NCBI GenBank assembly: GCA_017410245.1 | Contig: JAFQRE010000014.1 | Coordinates: 30,007-94,006 of the forward strand | DNA from: Bacteroidaceae bacterium | GTDB taxonomy: Bacteria; Bacteroidota; Bacteroidia; Bacteroidales; Barnesiellaceae_A | DNA: 64,000 bases | Reading direction: 5' to 3' | Shown: piece by piece, positions 8,189-14,903 of the stretch | Numbering within the stretch: position 1 is the first letter of the stretch | How the letters are laid out: the number at the start of each line of letters is the position of its first letter | Position numbers and translations under genes: made by a program | The notes under the pieces: generated by a model | The model's input: only the letters and a program-made list of their open reading frames with translations | The model's database searches: none | Told to the model about the DNA's origin: nothing

Positions 8189-9016
8189 TTACTCACCTAT
8201 TACAGGTAATACTTTCTCTTGCAACCAAGTGCGTAATGTATTGATAAAATATTCATGATAGGTAAATGTCTCTCCCGACCCCCAGCCATGTCCACCAGTA
8301 GGTACTACGTGCAACTCGGCCGGAACATTGTTATCGAGGAGCGATTTATAATAGCGCAAACTGTTTTCAACAGGCACTACGATGTCGTCTTGACTCACTA
8401 TGATGTAGGCCATAGGAGAATCTTCACGAACACGCAATTCGTTAGAGAACAAGGCAATATCATCTTCCGATGGATTTGTACCAATAATATTTGCACGCGA
8501 CTCGGCGTGAGTGAGCGAGGCGTCCATAGTAATAACCGGGTAAAGCAATACTTGGAAGGCGGGACGAGTGTCGATGCTGAAATGAGTAGCATGAGTAGAT
8601 GCCAAGTGTCCACCTGCCGAAGAACCCATAACACCTATCTTATCGGGATTTACACTATACTCCTCGGCATGAGTCTTAATGCCTCGCATGGCGCGTTCAA
8701 CACAATTGAGAGGAACATTGCTATTGCCATAAGGCAAAGCATAACTTACAACAAAAACGGTGATACCGAGTTCATTATAAAAGTCGGCAAATAATCTACC
8801 TTCGTAGTCCATCGATTTCCACGCATATGCACCACCGGGATATATCATAATAGCAGCACCATTGGGGTTGCTGGCACGATACATCTCCATAAAATCGTGC
8901 GATGTGGTGTAGTTCTGATCGACCTCATTGGCATCTAAGTCCAAATACACAACTGCCTGTGCATACGGCGCAATTGATACCACAAACACAGTCAATAAAA
9001 AAAATAACTTTCTCAT
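8189..9016 (-). CDS. Secreted alpha/beta-hydrolase esterase
   Basis: 275 aa. N-terminal signal peptide (about residues 1-21, ending PYAQA). Alpha/beta hydrolase fold: oxyanion segment MIYPGGAY (HGG-like, about 58-64), nucleophile elbow GSSAGGH with Ser133, an acid in VSQDDIVVP and a catalytic His in PTGGHGWG. The arrangement matches the BD-FAE/Aes-like group, which includes carbohydrate esterases, so it may deacylate polysaccharide in the periplasm. The exact substrate cannot be read from the sequence. It probably forms a transcription unit with the LRR protein that follows it. Confidence 0.88.
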   Translation of the reverse strand: MRKLFFLLTVFVVSIAPYAQAVVYLDLDANEVDQNYTTSHDFMEMYRASNPNGAAIMIYPGGAYAWKSMDYEGRLFADFYNELGITVFVVSYALPYGNSNVPLNCVERAMRGIKTHAEEYSVNPDKIGVMGSSAGGHLASTHATHFSIDTRPAFQVLLYPVITMDASLTHAESRANIIGTNPSEDDIALFSNELRVREDSPMAYIIVSQDDIVVPVENSLRYYKSLLDNNVPAELHVVPTGGHGWGSGETFTYHEYFINTLRTWLQEKVLPVIGE

Positions 9017-9102
9017 AAAACAAACATATTGTGATTATTAAATGTATTACCTTAAAATATTACCCAAGTTGTTGCCAATAGCCTTTGTTGAATATTTCAC
9101 CA

Positions 9103-9110
9103 CAAATGTA
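9103..9110 (-). promoter_or_regulatory. -7 promoter box upstream of the esterase gene
   Basis: Minus-strand TACATTTG fits TAnnTTTG and lies 87 bp before the ATG. The -33 box is unclear. With the elements at 9141-9251 it fills the 312-bp gap 9017-9328, which holds no other gene. Confidence 0.4.
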
Positions 9111-9140
9111 CAATTTTTTTTTGTAAATAGTAATAAACAA

Positions 9141-9178
9141 TAAAAAAAAACGCCCGCTACATCACGCAGCAGACGTTT
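9141..9178 (-). terminator. Rho-independent terminator after the five-gene operon
   Basis: On the minus strand AAACGTCTGCT pairs with AGCGGGCGTTT (two G-U pairs; those positions would be mismatches on the plus strand, so the signal is directional), followed directly by a run of T. Confidence 0.85.
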
Positions 9179-9215
9179 CTTAATTTATGATGAAAAGGTT
9201 ATTATGTGTTTTACA
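9141..9215 (-). ncRNA. Possible small RNA of about 75 nt, or esterase leader with attenuator
   Basis: A consensus promoter (9221-9251, minus) would start transcription near 9215. The strong terminator at 9178-9141 follows after about 37 nt, and no ORF lies between. This promoter-to-terminator arrangement is what a short stand-alone RNA looks like. The alternative is a leader for the downstream esterase, with the hairpin as attenuator, or a relic promoter. No known RNA family is recognised. Confidence 0.3.
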
Positions 9216-9220
9216 CTATG

Positions 9221-9251
9221 CAAAGTTATATATATTGATTGCAATATGCAA
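9221..9251 (-). promoter_or_regulatory. Promoter between the operon end and its terminator
   Basis: Minus-strand TTG (9251-9249), 20-bp spacer, TAACTTTG (9228-9221). It points at the terminator 9178-9141 rather than directly at a gene. Confidence 0.5.
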
Positions 9252-9328
9252 CTATACAAGGCTATTTTATAGTTAAAAAAACTTAATTACCCTATAGAAT
9301 GCATTATAACGCATTTCTTAATCTATTG

Positions 9329-10135
9329 TCAATCAAACATCACGCGCGGATTCATTTGTGATGGAGTGCGCCACTCTATTTTATATTTCTCCAACAAAAT
9401 CTCTTTCTTTATACTCCAAATCTCAAAACACATACCCATTGCATAGGGCTGGTTGCCCATGCGACGAGCCACTTCTTCTTCTACTGCATCTATTGCATTC
9501 TCGTAGGCTTCGGTATATTCTACCTCATCTACTTTCAAGTTGCCAGTATAAGGATTATCTACAATTTCTTGCACCATTGCGCTACCCAATAGCTCTTCCA
9601 ACTCATCTTTGATAGGCGCATACCATGTATCGTCACCGGTAAGTGTCGATAAAGAGATTATGTTATTGGCTGCCTCTTCGAGTGTCTCCTTATTGGGTTC
9701 TTTGCGCATCTTCTCAAATCTATATTGCTGCGCATACAACTTCATGGTAAGTCTGGGGTGACTTTGCAATACATAGCAAATGCGATCTATTACGGCAACT
9801 ATCATTTTCAACGACTCATCATCGTCGGTAGTAACCCCCAATAGCATATCGTAAATGTGTTGTGCCAAAGGCGCTATAAGCCACGAACGGCCGGTACGCC
9901 AATATGACTCGGCCAACAAACTATTGCACATAAGCAAGTCGCCCAAATGGCAATCTTCGTAGTTGTCGTTGAGCAACAAACTACGTACTGCTTCGTATGC
10001 AACAACACCAACTTGATAGAATTCATCGGTATCCAGTTGGATAGTTTGATGTAAATCTACGATAGCTGCTATCTTTTCACCTACACTTATATTCTTATCT
10101 TCGGCAATAGCCAATATTTTATTATTTATGTCCAT
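9329..10135 (-). CDS. Helical protein of unknown function, last gene of the accessory operon
   Basis: 268 aa, not recognised. Predicted mostly alpha-helical, without signal peptide or membrane segments, acidic in the second half (EVEYTEAYENAIDAVEEEVARRMG). Helix-turn-helix pairs such as LLAESYWRTGRSWLIAPLAQ suggest a degenerate TPR-like solenoid in the first 150 residues, followed by a distinct C-terminal domain (about 170-268). It starts 24 bp after the DUF1963 gene, so it is translated from the same mRNA, and is followed by the terminator at 9141-9178. Confidence 0.8.
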   Translation of the reverse strand: MDINNKILAIAEDKNISVGEKIAAIVDLHQTIQLDTDEFYQVGVVAYEAVRSLLLNDNYEDCHLGDLLMCNSLLAESYWRTGRSWLIAPLAQHIYDMLLGVTTDDDESLKMIVAVIDRICYVLQSHPRLTMKLYAQQYRFEKMRKEPNKETLEEAANNIISLSTLTGDDTWYAPIKDELEELLGSAMVQEIVDNPYTGNLKVDEVEYTEAYENAIDAVEEEVARRMGNQPYAMGMCFEIWSIKKEILLEKYKIEWRTPSQMNPRVMFD

Positions 10136-10159
10136 ATGAAAATATATTATAAATTGAAA

Positions 10160-10804
10160 TTACATTGAGACCATAGCACCACGCACATTATTGAACTGAG
10201 CATTGGCAAGGTCGGTGGGATTGATGAGGAAATACATTACACCCTCGTCCATAAAGCGCAATGTGCAGTCATCATCTTCTTGCGAATCGACTTGCAGTAG
10301 CACCTGCCAGCCTTCACATGGAGCGTCCCAATCTTCCCAAGGCATAAAGTCGGGAGATCCCAGTAGCTTGTTGTGACAATCAGATGCATCTTCGGGCGAT
10401 ACTTCAAAATTAAGTTCACGACAGGGTATGTATAGCGGATTTTCATCTTCATCTACAAGTATGCGTTGCTGCAAGGTGTCAAAATCGTTGGGCGACACAT
10501 ACAATACTTTCGTCTCACAGCTATCCCACACACCTTCACCTGGCACTTCGGGATCATCGTATCCCAAGAAATAGTCGATGTGAGCAAAAAACAGCAACAG
10601 ACCTTCTTTGGGCAACTTGGTATCGTACTCGGCAAGGTCGGCCAAATTGATTTGACATATAAATTGCATAGGCCACTCCTCGCCTTCACTATCAATATAC
10701 TGAGGGAAATCAACTCCAACTGGTATGTCGGGAGAGCCCCACCACTTACTTTGTCCGAAGCGATCATCACTTGCCGGACGTGTATTGTCAATCTTTATAT
10801 GCAT
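10160..10804 (-). CDS. YwqG/DUF1963 family protein
   Basis: 214 aa. It shows the DUF1963 landmarks in order: WWGSPDIPVG, EWPMQFICQINLADL, LPKEGLLLFF, HNKLLGSPDF, a GWQVLLQVDS strand, and GVMYFLINPTDLANAQF near the C-terminus. Proteins of this family (B. subtilis YwqG) have a two-layer fold of unknown biochemical function and often lie beside small variable genes. No signal peptide; likely cytoplasmic. It lies 15 bp after the AAA pseudo-ATPase gene and 24 bp before the last operon gene, within one minus-strand unit. Confidence 0.88.
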   Translation of the reverse strand: MHIKIDNTRPASDDRFGQSKWWGSPDIPVGVDFPQYIDSEGEEWPMQFICQINLADLAEYDTKLPKEGLLLFFAHIDYFLGYDDPEVPGEGVWDSCETKVLYVSPNDFDTLQQRILVDEDENPLYIPCRELNFEVSPEDASDCHNKLLGSPDFMPWEDWDAPCEGWQVLLQVDSQEDDDCTLRFMDEGVMYFLINPTDLANAQFNNVRGAMVSM

Positions 10805-10819
10805 ATTATTATCTATTTA

Positions 10820-11482
10820 TTATCGTTCAAATATTAGTTCTCGGTCGAAGTACGAGCGCAGTGTTGGATATACATCACATAAATGCTTCATTTCGGAGGG
10901 TGTTCCCGATACGATGCACAACATATCGTCGTACAAGGGCAACTGACGCATGAGCTCGTCGATTGTTGCTGCAACAGCATTGTTATTGACGTTGTCCAGT
11001 AGATGTATGTCATCGATAAATAGCACACCGCCTCTCGCACTATCGAATGTATTACGCACTTTGGCTCGACACTTCTCCACATCACCTGCCACAAGTGATC
11101 GCGACCATGCTGTTATCATTTTATCTTTGGGCAATACCCCCAATCCGTGCAATATAGAGGCCAACAAACGGGCCACTGTGGTACGTCCTGTTGATGGATT
11201 ACCAACAAACATATACTTACGAGGAAAGCGAGAGGGATATCCCATCATGCGAGTGCGAATACTATCCATCTTGACAAACTCTACAATGTCGTGCAACTCT
11301 TTTTTCACACTCTCAATACCCACCATATTGTCGAGCATATTGAGGCTTAGAGTTACTTCATCGCTCAGTTTGTCATACGGTATAGATATATCTGCTACAA
11401 CATTCTCTGCTCCACATTGCGGACAGTATAAGTTATCGGCAGTCAATTCACACCCACATCTGCAACACTTGGTTTTATACAT
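10820..11482 (-). CDS. Zinc-ribbon AAA protein of CbxX/CfxQ type with degenerate ATPase motifs
   Basis: 220 aa. Residues 6-23 form a zinc ribbon (C6-x2-C9 ... C20-x2-C23). Residues about 48-220 match the CbxX/CfxQ/SpoVK AAA core: LDNMVGIESVKKEL, Walker A region VGNPSTGRTTVARLL, a GLGVLPKDK segment, GGVLFIDDIHLL at Walker B, SGTPSEM near sensor 1 and YPTLRSYFDRELIF at the end. The invariant Walker A lysine is Arg100 (codon CGT), the Walker B glutamate is Asp158, and the arginine-finger position of the usual SRF is Tyr. The chain stops where the C-terminal lid should begin. Family membership is clear; catalytic ATP hydrolysis is unlikely. It may serve as a nucleotide-sensing or scaffold subunit. 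Confidence 0.85.
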   Translation of the reverse strand: MYKTKCCRCGCELTADNLYCPQCGAENVVADISIPYDKLSDEVTLSLNMLDNMVGIESVKKELHDIVEFVKMDSIRTRMMGYPSRFPRKYMFVGNPSTGRTTVARLLASILHGLGVLPKDKMITAWSRSLVAGDVEKCRAKVRNTFDSARGGVLFIDDIHLLDNVNNNAVAATIDELMRQLPLYDDMLCIVSGTPSEMKHLCDVYPTLRSYFDRELIFER

Positions 11483-11510
11483 GGTATTTCAATATTAAGA
11501 GGGTTGAACA

Positions 11511-11768
11511 CTACGAATAAGGCTCTGCCTCGTCTTGGTGATAATAATCGTACAACCAATCGAGAGCCTCCTGATTACCTTTATCGGCAGCTTCGTTCAT
11601 CCATTCGGCTATCAGTTCGAGTGCCTCCCAATTCTCTTCCGATATATAGTTGGCAAGTGCGAGCGCAGCCTCGCCATCAGGGTCATCGCCACATGCAGCC
11701 TCAAACATTTCATCGGGTACTTCTACCTCATAGGTGGTAGTTTCATCATATTCGTATGTAAGTTTCAT
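11511..11768 (-). CDS. Mini Sel1-repeat-like acidic protein
   Basis: 85 aa, strongly acidic. After a short strand region (KLTYEYDETTTYEVEVP) it has one Sel1-like unit, AADKGNQEALDWLYDYY, preceded by a possible degenerate unit around ANYISEENWEALELIAEW. Sel1 units are TPR-like helix pairs that bind proteins. It lies 28 bp before the AAA gene and 19 bp after the TPR gene, which supports its being a real gene despite its size. Confidence 0.75.
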   Translation of the reverse strand: MKLTYEYDETTTYEVEVPDEMFEAACGDDPDGEAALALANYISEENWEALELIAEWMNEAADKGNQEALDWLYDYYHQDEAEPYS

Positions 11769-11787
11769 GGTATAGATATTTTTGTGG

Positions 11788-12603
11788 TTAATTCAATTCT
11801 TCTATCAATTGGGCAAAATAGGTACACATCTTCTCGTTGCCCAACTGGTTATATAATGAGTGCATAAACTTATACTGCTCACGTAGCATCGACAACGCTT
11901 CATCGCTGCGCAGTGCAAGACCGCGCAACATCTCAATAGCTTGCATATAACGATCTATGGCATTGTTTATCATGCGCGATGCCAAATGAAAATCGGCAAA
12001 CTCAATGATGATTTGCACCAAGGTCATGCTCAGCGCCATATCGTTGTTGTTGTCATCTACCAACTTGCCAAATAATTCTATCGCATCGCAATAGGCTTCT
12101 TCGGCTAAGATGTTGCGACCAAAGGCCGCATAGGTATTGGCCATGAAGTACTGTGCTACGGCTACATTTTTCACTCCGTTAGCAGCATCTTGTTCGGCAA
12201 TGGCACGCTCCAGTTCCAAGTGTTCTTCCATGCATTCCATGGCACGATGCACGTTGGTAGCTTTGCGATGCAGTTGTGCTGCATAAAACAGCGAACGAGA
12301 CAGGCGAGAAATATATTCATTGCCATTCGCATCTACTTGACGGCGACGACAAGTTACAATTTCTTCCTGAATATCAATCTCTTTAGCCGATTTATACTCG
12401 CTTTTGGCGCATAAGTCGGCATAGACAGAGAGAAATGCTATGTAATCGTCACTATCGGTCTCGTTGGCAAGTGTGCGATGAATTGTTTCGCACAAAGCTA
12501 TAGCCTCGTTGTAGTCGGTATCAGGCACATTGCTCTCCACCGACATGAGTAGCTCTTTATTCTCTTGCCACAAGAGCAATGCGCTATTGGTATGTTCGTT
12601 CAT
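11788..12603 (-). CDS. TPR-like helical protein, first gene of the accessory operon
   Basis: 271 aa, cytoplasmic by the lack of a signal peptide. Helical throughout with tetratricopeptide-type spacing: LSRSLFYAAQLHRKATNVHRAM, VAQYFMANTYAAFGRNILAEEAYCDAI and FADFHLASRMINNAIDRYMQAIEML are three successive helix pairs (about residues 105-235). Such repeats mediate protein-protein contacts. It opens a minus-strand unit of five genes with gaps of 15 to 28 bp, and is divergent from the 442-aa gene. Its promoter must lie in 12604-12700 but only a weak -7 match (TAACTTTA at 12637-12630) is visible. Confidence 0.82.
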   Translation of the reverse strand: MNEHTNSALLLWQENKELLMSVESNVPDTDYNEAIALCETIHRTLANETDSDDYIAFLSVYADLCAKSEYKSAKEIDIQEEIVTCRRRQVDANGNEYISRLSRSLFYAAQLHRKATNVHRAMECMEEHLELERAIAEQDAANGVKNVAVAQYFMANTYAAFGRNILAEEAYCDAIELFGKLVDDNNNDMALSMTLVQIIIEFADFHLASRMINNAIDRYMQAIEMLRGLALRSDEALSMLREQYKFMHSLYNQLGNEKMCTYFAQLIEELN

Positions 12604-12709
12604 GGATATCTGTTTATAATATCATTTCGTAAAGTTACAATTAATTTTCTGAAAAAGTAGTTGTTGAGTACTGTTTTTTTTATATTTCTGTTTTTTTATT
12701 GCTATTTTT

Positions 12710-12739
12710 TTTGAAATTCAAGGATATATTCTAAATTTG
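12710..12739 (+). promoter_or_regulatory. Promoter of the 442-aa gene
   Basis: TTTG (12710-12713), 18-bp spacer, TAAATTTG (12732-12739). The predicted start leaves a leader of only about 18 nt before the ATG at 12764. Confidence 0.65.
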
Positions 12740-12763
12740 TAACTTCATTAGATTTATAGCCTT

Positions 12764-14092
12764 ATGATTGATTTAGACTTTTATACCAATCTCCCTTCGG
12801 GTGAATTAGCTAAAGCCCCATTTAGAATTTTGGTACTCAATTACTACCACCATACCATGGATATGTCGGTAGCCAATTACTCTTCAAGAACAAAGATAAT
12901 AATCATACCCCAAGAGCCCAAGCTACCCATCGTCTCGGAAAATTGGTGTGGTTGTGGTGAAACAAAAATTGTGGGATTTAACGATGAAGGTTGCCCCATC
13001 TTGTCGTGGCATGGCTATGAGTATGTAACCTCGGATAAAGAGGTGATAGAGAGTAGGACTATATATCTGGAAAATCCCTATTTGAGTCACGAAGAAGTGT
13101 CGATGAGCTATGAGTATTGCAAATTAGATGCTTTAGATGTAATGTCGACCTATCGTAACGAGGTGCGCAAATATCAGAAAGCACGCCCTGTTGTCAATAA
13201 CGAAGTTGAAGATAATAAGGAAATCGCAACAAAATCGTTGTGGTATGCCATCAAGGAGAAAGGGTTTGTGGGATTTTATCCCACCTATGCACTCATGATG
13301 TCATGTAAGAATTGGGCGTCGTTTACCATTACCGATTGGGATGTGTTTGCCAAGATTATGCAAGAGGCTATAAAGGCGGGTTGTTTCGATGTTCAGAATG
13401 ATTATGGCATCGGTAACCTGGTACAAGTGCTTCGCGTCAATCCCGAAGAGGAAGTGTACAAGAGAGTGCCTGCCCTGAAAGAGGCTGTAGAAAAGATGGC
13501 TGCAAATGGCAACGAAGTAGCGCAAATGATGCTTGATTATGGTGTTGAGTATATAGAGAAAATCTCACGCGAAGACTCGGAACTTAAGCACTATACACTC
13601 ACAATTGAGGGCGAAAAGGACGAATGGATAGAAAAATACTATTGTCAACTTTTTGATGACGAAATAGTTGCCGGTACTACTATAGATTTGGGTGAATATG
13701 GCACAGCAACTATTGCCTCGATAGGTGATGATACTATTGATTTTGTTTGGCAGAATGAAACGTACCATCTTAAAGAAGATTTTTACAAAAAAATACTCTC
13801 TCCTATAAAAACTCAAAGTGGTGAAGAAATTGACTTTACGGTGCGTTTCTATAAGCGGAATCTGTGGACATTACTGAAAGACTCGATATCCATTATAACT
13901 TTCGACCAAGTGTCGAGCAACGAAGGTAAAAAAGGATGTATCTCGCTTAAGAAAGAGTGTGCATTGCGCTTGGTACAAAAACTTATCGATAAAGGCGATA
14001 AAGACTTGGAGGCACTCGCTTATGCCATGAAGGAAAACGAAGAATGGAAGTGCTTTGATTTTGATGGCGAGTTGCGATACCTATTGCAGTAG
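12764..14092 (+). CDS. 442-aa protein of unknown function divergent from the accessory operon
   Basis: Not recognised. No signal peptide or membrane segment. The N-terminal 110 residues are strand-rich with a cysteine pair (ENWCGCGETK). The middle (about 130-275) is helical and includes a Sel1-like stretch (KMAANGNEVAQMMLDYGVEYI) reminiscent of the mini Sel1 protein in the divergent operon. The C-terminal part (about 285-440) is mixed alpha/beta. The shared Sel1-type pattern and the divergent promoter arrangement suggest, but do not prove, a functional link with the operon at 9329-12603. It ends at the hairpin 14119-14146. Confidence 0.8.
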   Translation: MIDLDFYTNLPSGELAKAPFRILVLNYYHHTMDMSVANYSSRTKIIIIPQEPKLPIVSENWCGCGETKIVGFNDEGCPILSWHGYEYVTSDKEVIESRTIYLENPYLSHEEVSMSYEYCKLDALDVMSTYRNEVRKYQKARPVVNNEVEDNKEIATKSLWYAIKEKGFVGFYPTYALMMSCKNWASFTITDWDVFAKIMQEAIKAGCFDVQNDYGIGNLVQVLRVNPEEEVYKRVPALKEAVEKMAANGNEVAQMMLDYGVEYIEKISREDSELKHYTLTIEGEKDEWIEKYYCQLFDDEIVAGTTIDLGEYGTATIASIGDDTIDFVWQNETYHLKEDFYKKILSPIKTQSGEEIDFTVRFYKRNLWTLLKDSISIITFDQVSSNEGKKGCISLKKECALRLVQKLIDKGDKDLEALAYAMKENEEWKCFDFDGELRYLLQ

Positions 14093-14118
14093 AAAAACTA
14101 TACAAACACAATAATAAT

Positions 14119-14150
14119 AGAGGCCGGTGATTTTTTCATCGGTCTCTGTT
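14119..14150 (+). terminator. Probable terminator of the 442-aa gene
   Basis: AGAGGCCGGTGA pairs with TCATCGGTCTCT (two G-U-type pairs) around a T-rich loop, 27 bp after the stop codon. The T tract after it is interrupted (GTTGTTTT). Confidence 0.6.
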
Positions 14151-14278
14151 GTTTTATTTACATATTTTAGCTTACTTTGTCATGTCATATCGCCTGCGGT
14201 GGCTCTATATAGCCCACGCGGTGTTATGCCTACATTTTATTGTAAAGCGTTTACTTACGCTCTTTCTTGACGACTTGA

Positions 14279-14824
14279 AATCCGGAAAATTTCATAATCA
14301 ATGTCAAGAATGTAGCAACGGCAGATGCCTTGTGGATATGTATATCATTCGCTATACGGCACTTGGCGTGTCGTGTGGCGTCATATATCATATTCAGCGT
14401 GAGGCTTCTGCGTTGCGAGCCGACATTGGCAGAGGAGATTGTGCTTGAGCCATATGAGATAGTGGCGATAGTAGGCGATACCATAGAGCTGACAGCAACG
14501 ATATATCCTAAAACTGTAACAGAAAAGGCTGTGTTGTGGACCGTATCAGACGAAACAGTTGCCCATATAGAGTTGCTAAGTAACTTATGTGCCAGAGTTG
14601 TTGTATTGCGCGAAGGTGTAGCTACAATAGAAGTACGCACAATAGATGGAACTGACTTGACAGCAACATGTACAGTAAATATCTATTCGCATGTGAATAA
14701 GGTAATAACTGACAGCGAAGAAGTAGAATACTACGACTTAGGCGGTCTCATGGTGGCTCACCCATCGAAAGGTATTTACATAGTGCGACAAGGCCAAAAT
14801 GTAAAGAAAGTAGTATTGAAATAA
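14279..14824 (+). pseudogene. 3' remnant of an Ig-like (BIG2) surface protein
   Basis: The frame opens at 14279 after a stop and has no plausible start codon (only a TTG at 14330), no signal peptide and no promoter. From about 14420 it encodes a bacterial Ig-like group 2 domain (IVLEPYEIVAIVGDTIELTATI, then WTVSDETVAHIE and EGVATIEVRTIDG). It ends with a C-terminal sorting-type tail (YYDLGGLMVAHPSKGIYIVRQGQ, then KKVVLK), the same kind of tail that ends complete secreted proteins elsewhere in this window. The first 45 codons look scrambled. It is best explained as the end of a decayed surface-protein gene. A functional short protein cannot be excluded. The stretch 14151-14278 holds nothing recognisable. 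Confidence 0.65.
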
Positions 14825-14848
14825 GAGCCAAATAGCTGTAGTAATATT

Positions 14849-14886
14849 ACCGCCCGCATTTCATAACGGAATGCGGGCGGTTTTTC
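14849..14886. terminator. Strong bidirectional terminator
   Basis: ACCGCCCGCATT and AATGCGGGCGGT form a perfect 12-bp stem with a 9-nt loop, followed by TTTTTCTT on the plus strand. It sits between the Ig-like remnant and the convergent TonB receptor gene. Its persistence suggests that the remnant was once an expressed gene. Confidence 0.9.
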
Positions 14887-14903
14887 TTATAATGGTATTT
14901 ACA

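Noticed and set aside
10820..11482. Frameshifted pseudogene as explanation of the short AAA protein
   Set aside because: The stop is followed 15 bp later by the next gene with normal spacing, and no lid-like sequence is found in other frames of the gap.
14251..14640. 129-codon minus-strand frame over the Ig-like remnant
   Set aside because: Ser/Thr-rich shadow of the plus-strand BIG2 domain, with no start context.
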